Source of the DNA: Pictodentalium vernedei
Lineage: Eukaryota > Mollusca > Scaphopoda > Dentaliida > Dentaliidae
Reading direction: 5' to 3'
Length of the DNA stretch: 64,000 nucleotides
NCBI GenBank assembly: GCA_031216915.1
Contig: CM062296.1
Location: forward strand, 457,202,681-457,266,680
A program made the position numbers and the translations under genes. The stretch's first letter is position 1, and each line of letters opens with the position of its first letter. The notes below the pieces were generated by a model, which was given only the letters and a program-made list of their open reading frames with translations, ran no database searches and had not been told where the DNA came from. Shown piece after piece: positions 21,520 to 32,799 of the stretch.

Positions 21520-21678
21520 TTAACCCTTTACTTAACATGAAAAGCTGATTACCCTTGCCCACAAACTTATTGACTTGCTAATTTTTTGTGTCAAAAACAT
21601 GACTTTTTACACCATTGGAATGACCTCATTCCAATGAGGGGTTATAAACTATAACCGTTATATTTGGTAAAGGGTTAA
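21520..21678. mobile_element. MITE with TTAACCCTTTAC inverted ends
   Basis: It starts TTAACCCTTTACTTAAC and ends TTGGTAAAGGGTTAA. The centre has a hairpin CATTGGAATGACCTCATTCCAATG. The same family is seen at 40589-40830 and, diverged, at 43084-43255. Confidence 0.75.
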
Positions 21679-22744
21679 AAAATGTTAGAAAATAATTTCT
21701 TCATTGAAAGAGTGTTTTGGAACACAAATTTGGGGGTTGGATACAGTGGAAAAAATAACACAATAAAGTTGCAATTGTGAGTGAATGGCATTTGTGCACA
21801 TCTACCAATACAGTACTTTAGTACTAATAAAGTAGTCTAGTACTAAATTTTCCCTCCTATTTGATGCACGACCCCCTGTTTTGGGGTCGGAAAAAGTTCT
21901 CTGAAGGTTTATACTTGAGAAAGATATTTGAATCCCAAAATTAAAGTGATGCGATCAAATTTTGTTTAGCTCAAGCGTTGGAATTGGAAAGACTGTACAG
22001 TATATTTTTGGAAACTAAAGTCAATCTCATACACTCTCAGCTATGATTTGCTTTGGTACTGCAGCACTCAGGATCCATTGAGGTTTTTTTCCGTTTGACA
22101 ATCTTGTCCTGGCTCTTCTAACAAAATTTCCCATTGTATGTCAGTTTTTATTTCTGTGTAAACTTTCAATGTGTGTGACTGCATGTCTGTCCATCAGACA
22201 AAGTGTTTCTTTGCTTCTCATTTGCCTGGTTGACTGGTTGTACATTTTCAATAACTGGCAGCTGACTCTTTTTCACACTCTACCCCCACCCCCCATTCAC
22301 ACACAAATATATTAAACACTAAAAAAAACGAAAATGTTTAAGCAAATATCTCATTCATCCTCCTTGGAGACATATTTTCCACAATTTCACTCTTTTTATC
22401 AGAATGGGTGTTTGTGGGGGATTAAATCCAAGGTTGTGAAAGTGCCCTTATGGATAGCTGCTCAAGCACTGCACCACAGAATCAATATTGGATGCTTTTA
22501 GGCATTTTAACAGTGCTTTGAGATACCAGTCATCATAACACATGAGCAGTACTGGTCCTACTGTTGAAAAAAGCAGTGTTTTATGTCTTGTCAGTACCAT
22601 ACCAATGACTCTAGGTGCCTTAACCGAGAAAACCTTTTTTTTTTTTTTTTTACAAAAATTGCAAATGATTCACCAAACACATGATGTGAAATGTCTTCAG
22701 AAGCCTGAGTGTGATTTAAAAACGATTATAAGTAGGATATTTAA
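21679..22744. other. Unassigned intronic sequence
   Basis: No gene is recognised. It contains a T17-18 run near 22636. Around 22400-22485 a short minus-strand tRNA-like trace (GGGGGATTAAATCCAAGG) may be an old SINE remnant. Confidence 0.35.
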
Positions 22745-23610
22745 TGTCACAAGTTGTTTGTTTTGTGTCAACATTAATATTAATTTATGAATTATATCAT
22801 GTTTTTGATGAAAAGGGGTATACTGTGGGGTGGGGCGGGGGCACCTTCATTGAGGGCTATTTTTTTTAAATTTTTACCACATCAGTATAAATTTCCCATT
22901 TGTGATAGTTTTGTCGCAAGATGTTTGTTTTGTGTAAACATCAATTAATTAATTGTATCACAGTTTTTGATGAAAGGGGTTATAGCCTATAGGGGGGCCA
23001 GGGGTCGAAAGAACGTACACTTGTCTACTTGTCGCCGACATGGCGACAAGTAATTTCTACCAGCGACAACCAAAAAATGCATTTACTTGTCCTGGGCGAC
23101 AAGTGTATTTTTGCCGTTTTTATGTTGTTGAATTCATTCCCAAACATACCAATTCCGATTGCAGAAAAAAATCTGAAACAAGTTAACAATAATTACATTC
23201 CACTTCCATTTTGTTTGTGGGGGAAACTCGTTTCTATTTTGAACCAAACACGTCATAGATATTGAGGGAGATTCTGTGCGTACTCGTCATCATCTAGTGT
23301 TTTCTGGGGGAAAACGTGTTTCCATTTTTAACTAAATTTATACGTCATTTGTATTGATTGAAAATTAATGCGTACACGTCATGCGATGCCGGGGTAACTA
23401 CACAACAGTTGAAAGACAACATGTTCAGCGTCATCTGCAAAGAGTTTAGTCCTGGGTAAATTTGTTACGAAAAACCCCTGAATTGACTCGGAAAAATCTG
23501 CGGAATGCACAAAGGGGGCCGAATGTTTTTTTTTAACATTTCGACCCCTGGGTGGGGTGGGGGGGGGGGCACATTCATTGAGGGCTATTTTTACCACATC
23601 AGAATGTGGA
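22745..23610. repeat. Segment with internal direct duplications
   Basis: GTTTGTTTTGTGT.AACAT...GTTTTTGATGAAA..GGGT at 22750-22820 is repeated at 22922-22985. GGCACCTTCATTGAGGGCTA with TTTTACCACATCAG at 22838-22885 is repeated at 23568-23604. In between, 23020-23105 carries short inverted copies of ACTTGTCGCC and GGCGACAAGT. It looks like a degraded mobile element with several unit copies; the family is unknown. Confidence 0.5.
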
Positions 23611-24044
23611 AGAAAATTTGACATCAGTTGTTAGGATAAGTGGCAGTTAAAATGGCAGTGTCTGTATTGGTGAATAATATAGCTGCAACCCCAATTTTAG
23701 AAACAAAATTGACGTTTACGTTTGTTTCGTGGGGTGGAGAGGGAAGGGGGAGTGGAACACAATTTCTCTAATCTATTGGAGCAATGGACGCAAACCCAGT
23801 TTATTTAAGGACATGTGGACGTGTGAAGGCATCAATAATTAGGCTACATTGAAACTCTTTTTTCAAATTTATTTTCCCTTCACCTTGTGTGAGGACAATA
23901 ATAATCTATGTGAATCATTGAATTATGATCAATCACGAAACGAACGTCAACTCAACAACTCTATTTATAGAAATGGTCCGCATCGCCGATGCAGGGTCGT
24001 GTTTTCGTGGCTAACACAACGGTGGGTAACTATGAACCAAAAAG
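23611..24044. other. Unassigned intronic sequence
   Basis: AAGGCATCAATAATTAGGCT at 23826 matches the arm of the large palindrome at 52979-53121, so part of that element is present. Otherwise nothing is recognised. Confidence 0.4.
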
Positions 24045-24600
24045 CATGAGAGGACCTTTTTCTAAATAACTAATTTGAACAAAATGACTACGTCAACTCA
24101 ATAATTCTGCTGCCATATATCCGACCGAACATTTTGAACTTGGTCTAGACAATTATCCTCGAAACCCATACAATAAAAAAAGAATCAAATCGGTTAACAT
24201 TTGTTCAAGTTACGGCGCTATCATTAGTATCAAGCACAAAATTTGAAAAAAATGACAAAAGTCAGCCCAATAATTGTTCAGCCGTACATCGGACCGAGCC
24301 CATTTTCGAACTCGACCAAGACATTGTTCCTTGAAACCCATACATGCCAAATATCTGTCAAATCGGTTGACGTTAGTCAAAGTATCGCGCGATCAAGCTC
24401 AAAATTAGTAGATTTTAACAAAGGGCCATAACTCTTGTGAAAAAGCGTGGACACGCCCTATTTCCTGTCACCGGGTGTTGCACATGCATATCAAGCCACA
24501 TGCCAGATATCAAAATCCGTCCAGAAATAACTAAGTTTTTTAGCAAAAAGGGCCGCCTGCCCGGCGACCGTCCCTCGCCATACCAATAGTCAAGTTTTCT
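24045..24600. repeat. Family H tandem repeat, unit about 173 bp
   Basis: CAAATCGGTTAAC at 24186 and CAAATCGGTTGAC at 24359 anchor two units that also share AAAATGAC, TCA..CCAATAATT, ATCCGACCGA/ATCGGACCGA and GAAACCCATAC. The right end (GGCCGCCTGCCCGGCGACCG) resembles the GTCCGTC-type 5' region of other families read in reverse, so this element may be inserted in minus orientation. Confidence 0.6.
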
Positions 24601-25122
24601 TTCTTTTTTTTTTAAATTCGATTAAAAATAGGAAACTAAATGAATAGAATTAAATAAGTATGCCTAATGATATCACACAAAATAAAGACAAATAGCCGGT
24701 TTATGCTTTTTAAAACTGGCAGCAATTGCTTTTCAAATAATTTTACCGTCTTACTTTAGTTAACGATTCCTTCATTTTCCTATCGCACCCAAGAGATTCA
24801 TCGATTTTAAATAGCGAACCCGGACCAGAAGAAGCGGATAAATTACCAAATAACGGTGACGTTATTTCGTAAATCAGGTGATGGAACACCGGCGACGTTT
24901 TTTTTTTTCTCGAGTCTGGCAAATAATTGACAACATTGGCGTCATAAAATTGAGATAGGTCGGATATTACACATAAATCTGCTATTACGCACCCCTTCCC
25001 CCTTATACATCCTGCAAGTATAAATATCTCAATATTAAAATTTCTTGCCTGATGTTCCCTATATGGGTTAACTTGGAGCAGGGGGGGGGGGGGGGGGGGA
25101 CAGGGCGTTATGGCTGATTTTT
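24601..25122. other. Unassigned intronic sequence with a 19-G run
   Basis: No gene is seen. T-runs occur at about 24606 and 24900, and a G19 tract at 25081-25099 lies just before a family A element. Confidence 0.4.
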
Positions 25123-25712
25123 AGCTCACCGAAGGGAGCTTAACTTATCACTTGCCGTTCGTCGTCGTCCGTCGTGAAATTTACATTATCGACTTCTCCT
25201 CCCAAACTACTGGACCAAATTGGGTGTGCATGTTCCTTATCATATGTCAGTTCAAGTTTGTACAAATAACCCTGCCGTACCCACAAGGGGCATTACTCTG
25301 ATAGCACCCATACATTTTTAAAAAAAAAAAAAAAATCTTCTTTTCCAGAATCATCATTTAGAATCTTTTGATATTTGGTATATAACATCTCTGGGGGGGG
25401 GGGTTGAAGTTTGTTCTAATCGAGTCCATGGGTTAATAATTGGGCTCCCTTTGGAGCCCAAATTTTAACTTAGTGAAATATGAGGAAATTTCTTTTAAAA
25501 TCTTTCATATTTGGTATGAATGCTTTCATATTTGGTATACAACATCTCTAGGGGTCAGATTCAAGTTTGTATAAATCGGGTCCCTCAGTTAGTATTTGGG
25601 CTCTCGACTGGAGACCAAAGTTTAACATAGTGCAATTTGAGGAAATTTCTTTAAAAATCTTCTTCAGATCCACCAGTCAGAATCCTTTCATGATTGGTAT
25701 ACAACATCTATA

Positions 25713-25746
<34 letters not shown>

Positions 25747-26338
25747 CAGATTCACGTTTCTTCAAATCGAGTCCCTGGGTTTATATTTGGGCTGCCTATG
25801 GGAGCCTGAATTTGAACTTAGTGCAATATGAGGGAATTTCTTTAAAAATCTTTTTCTTCAGATTCAGCAGTCAGAATCCTTTCATATTTGGTATGCAACA
25901 TCTTGAGGTGGGTGAGTTTCAGATTTATTCAAATTGGTTACCTAGGTAAATATTTTGGCTCCCTGTTTGAGCCCAAAGTTTAACTTAATGCAATGTGGGG
26001 ACATTTCTTTAAAAACCTCCTTCTTCAGATCCACCGGTCAGAATTCTTTCATATGTGGTATATAACATCTCAAGGGGGATCAGGTTCAAGTTTGTTCAAT
26101 TTTGAGTCCCTGGCTTATTATTTGGGCTCTCTATGGGCAGGGTGGGGGGGGGGCATGGGGAGCATGTTAGGTTCAGGTTTGTTCAAATCGATTCCTTAGT
26201 GTTTTCCATAACATTTGCCTTTCATGACTTCATTCCTTTGTAGTGTTGATAAACCATGTATAACTGAATATGACCCCAAATACTTCTTTGAACCACTTTG
26301 GCAGGTGAGCGATTAAGGCCCCTTGGGGCCTCTGGTTT
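25123..26338 (+). mobile_element. Family A element
   Basis: It starts AGCTCACCGAAGGGAGCT with a GTCGTCGTCCGTCG stretch, contains units with CTTCAGATCCACCAGTCAGA and TTTCATATTTGGTATACAAC, and ends GGCAGGTGAGCGATTAAGGC with hairpin CCCCTTGGGG and CCTCTGGTTT. A 33-G tract lies at 25713-25745 at the usual slippage site of the unit. A family D element follows directly. Confidence 0.75.
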
Positions 26339-27275
26339 AGTCAAGTGGTGACGAAGTCAAGCTCGACTTATAGTTTGGTGAATGGCGGGCGGGCATAAAC
26401 ATTTAGTTTCCGGATGATAACTTGATGACGGTTCGACCCACATTCATGAAACTCCATAAGTAGGTTGGCATCGGTGAGTGGAAGAACCCTATTTATTATG
26501 GACTTGCTTGGTCAAAGGTCAAGGTCACAGTGACCATGAACATAGTAAATTGTAAACAATTGGTTTCCGGATGATAACTTGTCTATGGTTAAACTCACAT
26601 TCATGAAACTTCATATGTTGGTTGGCTTTCATGAGAGGAAGAACCCTATTTATTTTGAACTCACTAGGTCAAAGGCAAGGTCACAGTGACCCTGAACATA
26701 GTAAATCAAAACATTTGGTTTCCGGATGATAACTTGATAAGGGTTCGACCCACGTTCATGAAACTTCACAGATAGGTTGGCATCAGTGAGAGGAAGAACC
26801 CTATTTATTTTGGACTCGCTAGGTGAAAGGACAAGGTCACAGTGACCATCTGCATAGTAAATCGTAAACAATTTGTTTCCGGATGCTAACTTGACTACGG
26901 TTGAATCCACATTCATGAAACGTCATGGGTAGGTTGGCCTAGGTGAGTGAAAGACCCCTATTTATGTTGGACTCGCTAGGTTAAAGGTCAAGGTTACAGT
27001 GATCTTGAACATAATAAATCGTAAACAATTGGTTTCCAGGTGATAATTTGACAATGTTTCCGCCCACGTTCATGAAACTTCATAGGTAGGTTGGCATTAT
27101 TGCAAGAAAGAGCCCTATATATTTTGGAATCAGTAGGTCTAAGGTCAAGGTCACAGTGACCCTTCACATAGTAAATTGTAAACAATTGGTTTCCGGATGA
27201 TAAGTTGATAATGATTAAACCCACTTTTGTGCTGTCACAACTCGACATTGGATCGGTGATCCTATCGGAATTTTT
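26339..27275 (+). mobile_element. Family D tandem element, about six 157-bp units
   Basis: The 5' end TAGTCAAGTGGTGACGAAGT continues CAAGCTCGACTT, a small hairpin (AAGTC..GACTT), and joins the family A tail directly. GTTTCCGGATGATAACTTG-like words recur at 26407, 26564, 26719, 26876, 27033 and 27190 (period 155-157). Each unit has GAACCCTATTTATT and AAGGTCAAGGTCACAGTGAC. A small palindrome GGATCGGTGATCC closes it at about 27250-27262. Open frames inside are repeat by-products. Confidence 0.75.
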
Positions 27276-27334
27276 ATTTATTTATTTATTAATTTTTTTA
27301 TTTTTTTTTTGGGGGGGGGGGGGGGGGGGTGCCC

Positions 27335-27500
27335 CAAGAACGCCCCCATGGCTGCGCCACTGTGTCCCCACTTGGGCAATCGTGATTAAGTGCCTTTCCC
27401 AATGACACAACGCAGTTACCCCTGCTGGGGATCGAACCGTGGATCTCTCGGCTTGATGTTAGTAGTAGATCATGTACCCGATCGACCCACATTGGCCAGA
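27335..27500 (-). mobile_element. SINE head fragment (tRNA-like)
   Basis: On the minus strand this contains the B box ACGGTTCGATCCCC and the body start TGCGTTGTGTCATTGGGAAA. The plus strand shows GACACAACGCAGTTACCCCT. It is preceded on the plus strand by a T-run and a 19-G run (27311-27329). The 3' body is missing. Confidence 0.65.
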
Positions 27501-29395
27501 TCACATGTGACGTCATAGGCACATGACCCAGTTACTTCATTTTTGGTTGTCATGGTAGCCCACGTAAGCACCATCTTGTGACAACTTCCCCATAGTGATA
27601 CGTGGTCCTAGTGTGCATGTTTTGTTGAGGTGAGACGAGTGTACGTCGTCCATTTTGTATATCTGAGGCCGCCATCTTGGTTTCTATGGTAGCACATGGT
27701 TGCTATGTGACCCACAACCTTCTAATAGGAAAGGGGTGTGTTTTTGAGGGTGTGTTCGATTGAATATGAGTAAATGTAATTACAGCAAGCAACCCGACAA
27801 TCCCTCTAAGTAATCCAAAACTACCGAGACAGACTTAGCAAACCCCCATCTAGGGCTTATAATAATAGCACGAAGTGCTAAGTGAATGATGAGAGGTCTC
27901 ATGTGGATAAATTCAAGTGAACTAGAATACATCGAATTACCACAAACATCCAAACAATCCCTCTACACCATCAAAACAACTTTTTTTGGCACGGATTCCT
28001 CAATTTTGGGCTTAAAAGAGTAGCATGCAGTGCTTCAAGATGCGTTTCCTGGTATGAGTAATTGTATTTGTTCGAATACTTTGTAAAATTAACCAAATAA
28101 ATCCAACAGTTCTTTTACTAGTGCGGATTTCCCACTAAATATTCAGTTTCTGTCTGTTGTCTCCTAGAATTCTTCTTTTTTGTCCAACAATAGACGCATT
28201 CCTTTGTATAAGAGTAACTTTATTGTTTCGGATGTGCACCAAAGTCTCGGTATTTTATCTATCCCGATATATTCTGTGCTTTATCCTTCTATTTCCTGGC
28301 CTGTTTTGCCTTTTACTGGTCCCATTTCTGCCTATCCCAACAGTCTATTTTGTCTTGGCCGTCTCTGTCTTTGCCTTCCCTGTGTATAACAAAGTCCTCT
28401 ATGATCCTCAAATCCAAAATACAATCAAGCAGGGATAGGTATTATTCGAACGACTCGAATCTTATGGAGCAAATAAGCTTTTGAGCAGTTACTGAAAAAA
28501 GTCATTGCTCAAACAACTCAAATTCCATTGAGCAAATGAGTATCGAAAGAGCGATTTCTTTTACGACTCTTAATGCTCATCGGGGTATAGGAGGATACCT
28601 ATGGCATGATGATGTAGTACTATATATATCTGATGATAATTTAGCTCCTATAATCTGTCGAGTTCTAGACCTCTCCATGATCTTCATATCTCCAACACCT
28701 CTATTACTGATTTTCCCAATATTGCCATTGTCTGTCCTATGATTAGCTTTTACAGTAGTCACCAAATCCTGTAGTCGTCTTCCACTCTTGCAGCCTTGTA
28801 CCATTACTAGCACTAGTACAGGCTTGCTAACCATCTCAGATTGCTCGAACGACTAGAATCCCATCGAACAAATGAGCCATAGAGTAACTGCCTGAACGAG
28901 TGACTCCACGTACGACTTTTTTGCTCGTATAGGTATTGAAGGATGGGAAGGATCTTGGGAACTAACAACGTGATATAATAATCTTAGTTATTGAAATTGA
29001 CGTACAATCCCGCTCATAATATAGCTTTTGTTTTTGAAAGTGTTGTTAAACCCCAATGAACCAATTTGCCATTGAATTATGATCTTTTGTCAGTTTAAAA
29101 AATGAAGGGTTGTTTTACTATAGCTTGTCTCAAGTTTGATCCTTCCGCAATCTTTCAAAATTTCTCGATTGCCATATTTGTCGCCACATTAACATATGAA
29201 CATACATGTGTGGTTCTGTGTTTATTGCATGTCGCTGTACAACACATTTTGGCAAATTGTTATATTTCACATAACCGCTGCTATTTCTGCGATATATACC
29301 ATCTCTTTCCTGAAAAGTCTTGCTTGGGGCCCGCAATATTTACCGACATTTACAATATTGGGTGTGCACCATTACTTGTCACGTATTTTCATATT
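27501..29395. other. Unassigned intronic sequence
   Basis: No gene is recognised. A 36-bp word of the type CTCGAACGACT.GAAT..CAT.GA.CAAATGAG occurs three times (about 28445, 28508, 28842), suggesting an old repeat around 28440-28900. The open frames at 28157-28438 and 28577-28834 (minus) resemble no family I know. Confidence 0.4.
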
Positions 29396-29790
29396 ATTTA
29401 GACTTCCTATGGGAGCCCAAATTTTAACTTAGGGCAATATAAGAAAATTTCCTTTAAAATCTTCTTCAGATTCACCTGTGAACATCCTTTCATATTTGGT
29501 ATATAACATCTCGAGGGGTATCAGATTTGATAAAATTTGCCTTTCGAACTGCAGAGACATAACAACCCTTGGAAGTTTGGCAGTGCTTATCTACAGCTGA
29601 TGAATTGGAACCAGTATGGATGACCTGTGATGATAATCATTTGACATGGACACTAGAGTTATGAATAAATTCATGACTTCATTCTTCTGTAGTGTTGATG
29701 AACCATGACTAACTGAATGTGACCCAAAATACTTTTTTGAACAACTTTGCCAGGTGTGCAATTTGGGCCTCTTGGGGTCTCTTGTTTTTT
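29396..29790 (+). mobile_element. Family A element, 5'-truncated
   Basis: It begins inside a unit (CTATGGGAGCCCAAATTTTA), holds one core unit and the 3' domain (ACTTTGCCAGGTGTGCAATT, GGGCCTCTTGGGGTCTCTTG). Family C sequence follows directly. Confidence 0.7.
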
Positions 29791-30161
29791 GGTCAAGTTG
29801 TGTTAATAACCGAGACCTATGGTTTGGTGATGGTCTGTCTGTGTCCCGGCAGACAGGCTTCTGGGTGGCTGTCCTTGCACTGTTAGTGCAATAACTTGAA
29901 TAAACGTTCTCCGAATTTGACAAATATTTGCAATAAAGGTCTTTTGATATAATATGTCAAGCAAGTTCAAAAACTGGCCCGGCCCAATATTTCATTAGAG
30001 TTATGGCCCTTAATTCATAAATTTTTGTGAATTTTGAGCTTGTTAGTGCAATAACTTGGAACAAACGCCCTCCGATTTGATTAATATTTTCCATATAGGT
30101 ATGTCTTTTGTAATAATATCTCGAGCGAGTTCGAAAAACTGGCCCGACCCAATTTATTAGT
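29791..30161 (+). mobile_element. Family C element, 3'-truncated
   Basis: It starts GTCAAGTTGTGTTAATAACC continuing GAGACCTATGG, as at 62778. Internal words are TTAGTGCAATAACTTGAA and AACG(T/C)(T/C)CTCCGA. It lacks the family C 3' hairpin (GCATC...GATGC) and runs directly into family B. Confidence 0.65.
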
Positions 30162-31462
30162 CCCCAACCGGCATCGCTGCTGGGGACTATAGGTTTGCAC
30201 TCCGTCCATCCGTCAGTCTGTCAGTCTGTCAGTCACACTTTAGTTTTCCAGAGTTTTTTTGGAAACGCTTCAATGGAATGATTTCATTTTTGGTAAACTA
30301 CTATAGAACGATGACTTACAGATCAGGTTTGAGTTTTATGCTGATTGCATTATTCTTGTGTGAGTTATGGCCCTTGGAAATATGGAAAAGCAACAAAATA
30401 TCAGCTTGCGTAGTTTTTTTGGAAACGCTTCAACGGAATGATTTCATTTTTGGTAAACTACTATGGAACGATGACTTACAGATCAAGTTTGAGTTTCATG
30501 CTGATTGCATTATTCTTGTGTAAGTTACGGCCCTTGGAAATATGGGAAAAAGCACCAAAATATCAGTTTTCAGGAGTTTTTTTGGAAACGCTTCAACGGA
30601 ATGATTTTATTTTTAGTAAACTTCCATAGAACGATGACTTACAGATCAAGTTTGAGTTTCATGCTGATTGCATTATTCTTGCGTAAGTTACGGCCCTTGG
30701 AAATATGGAAAAGCACCAAAATATCAGTTTTCCAGAGATTTTTTGGAAACGCTTCAACGGAATGATTTCATTTTTGGTAAACTACTATGGAATGATGACT
30801 TACAGATCAAGTTTGAGTTTCATGCTGATTGCATTATTCTTGTGTGAGTTACGGCCCTTGGAAATATAGAAAAGCACCAAAATATCAGTTTCCGGAGTTT
30901 TTTTGGAAACGCTTCAACGGAATGATTTCATTTTTGGTAAACTACTATAGAACGATGACTTACAGATCAAGTTTGAGTTTCAAAATTTCAGTTTTCCGGA
31001 CTTTTTTTTGAAACGCTTCAACGGAATGATTTCATTTTTGGTAACCTACTATAGAAGGATGACTTTCAGATCAAGTTTGAGTTTCATGCTGATTGCCTTA
31101 TTCTTGTGTGAGTTATTGCCCTTGGAAATATGGAAAAGCGCCAAAATATCAGTTTTCCGGACTTTTTCTGGAAATGCTTCAATGGAATGATTTCATTTTT
31201 GGTAACCTACTATAGAACGATGACTTACAGATCACGTTTTATTTACACTCTGTCCATCCATCTGTCAGTTTGTCAGTCAGTCTGTCGGTCGTACTTTAGT
31301 TTTCCAGACTTTTTTTTGGAAATGCTTCAACGGAATGATTTCATTCTTGGTAACCTACTATAGAACGATGACTTACAGATCAAGTTTGAGTTTCATGCTG
31401 ATTGCATTATTCTTGTGTGAGTTATGGCCCTTGGAAATATGGAAAAGCGCCAAAATATCAGT
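30162..31462 (+). mobile_element. Family B tandem element, left part (units of about 160 bp)
   Basis: The 5' end AGTCCCCAACCGG...GGGGACTATA forms a hairpin, followed by CTCCGTCCATCCGTCAG. The word GGAAACGCTTCAA recurs at 30261, 30421, 30584, 30745, 30905, then after a shorter unit at 31010, 31170 and 31318. A second copy of the CTCTGTCCATCCATCTGTCA header at 31246 shows an internal rearrangement. The element is cut at 31462 by DIRS copy 2 and continues at 38459. Confidence 0.85.
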
Positions 31463-31665
31463 ATTTTTATACTGTACCAATGACCCAGACATAGCTGGTG
31501 CTAACTCTTAAAATATAGGGCCAAACACAAATTTTGCCCCCCAATCCCCAAAATTTGCATCTAAAACTAAAGAAAACATGTCCTGAAAGGCCCTCCACAC
31601 CTCGCCCCCACTGCGCATGCGCAGTGTCCAGGACGTTCCGAAATTGGCGCCATTTTTCATTCTAA
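31463..31665 (+). repeat. Left inverted terminal repeat of DIRS copy 2
   Basis: TTTTTATACTGTACCAATGA, CCCAGACATAGCTGGTGCTA and TGCGCATGCGCAGTGTCCAG are the inverse of text in 38231-38436. The outermost bases differ (ACTGTACC here, ACTTACC at the other end), and the ICR carries the complement of each variant separately. Confidence 0.9.
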
Positions 31666-32795
31666 GTTTGGCCCTTCATCAGTTAACATCTGACTGATCT
31701 TTGTGCTTTTAAATCTCAGTTTAAATGATGCCAGACACATAAATATTAGTGAAATGGTGATTCTAAGGAGGATAGAAAAGGAGGAGAGGAAAAGAATGTG
31801 TGACAGAATATTATCAGGGCTGTAACTTAAAATTTTTTAATGAAATTATGTTAAGTTACCTATTTTCAAGGCAGCAGCCATTTTGTTGTCATTCTGATTA
31901 TTTAGTTACACTGTTTTTTCAAGTGTTTTTCCTCTCTCCCTGTCCTTTAAGTTCCCCCTTGCTATTCTCCCATGCTTTTGGCATAGTTTCTGTAATTATT
32001 ATTACTAAAATTTCTTGGGAGTTTTAGCTTAATAACAGAATAAATTCTGTTCTTTCCCCATGTTTACGTCTTCACCTACGGGTGGTTAGGCGTTGTGTTC
32101 TGCATCTACCATCTGATGTTCTGCAGTTTCTTCCCTGGAAGTCTCTGTTTTGCATCAGATAGTGTATTTTTGGTAACTGATTTCGGGCCTGGGTGCCTGG
32201 AGTCTTATTTTAGTGTTTTTACACTCATTGTTTACATTTACAACAGCCCTCTGTGTGAGGGGGGGATTTCTAAATAATAATATCTTTATGTTATTTTAAT
32301 CATAACTAGATACATTATTATTGTTCGTAAGTGTTGAATAAATTGTTTAAAATATTTTTAAAATTTTTGTCCACACTTAGGCTTGGGATCCATTGGGGCT
32401 CAACGTTACTTTTCAGAAACTTGGGCTGTTCTGAAAAAATATTTTTTCAAAATATTTTGATTTCAATTATTTTTTCTATATTAATGGATCATATTATTAT
32501 TATGTATTTGATTGCCAGGGGTTAGTGCGAGTACCAGGACTTGTTTTCTTTTCTCATTGAAAGGATATTGATCAATTGTTTTAGGAGGAAGTCTTCCTCT
32601 GACCTTATTATCATTCTATATGTGGTCAGTGTACTCGCATTAACTCCTGTTCTGTATCGTATGATTTCGATGACAATATGGGAAGCGTATGTCACGGTAT
32701 GTTGTTGGGGATTTGGACACTCCGGTCCTTTCCCCGCAGGGTCACTCTACTTTATCAATTTCTATTTCAGACGATCAAGATTAGGGTGATGTATC
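31666..32795 (+). other. DIRS copy 2 5' interior, no recognisable coding
   Basis: This lies between the left terminal repeat and the gag-like block. Open frames such as 31800-32027 and 32541-32789 have no family features. Confidence 0.4.
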
Positions 32796-32799
32796 TGTG

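Noticed and set aside
29122-29336. Overlapping frames on both strands near 29.1-29.4 kb
   Set aside because: Neither translation shows a motif, and there are no splice sites or neighbours to support a gene.
30278-31363. Chain of plus-strand frames with repeated SFLV..YYRTMTYRSSLSFMLI words
   Set aside because: Translation of the 160-bp family B units; identical words recur because the DNA repeats, not because of a protein.
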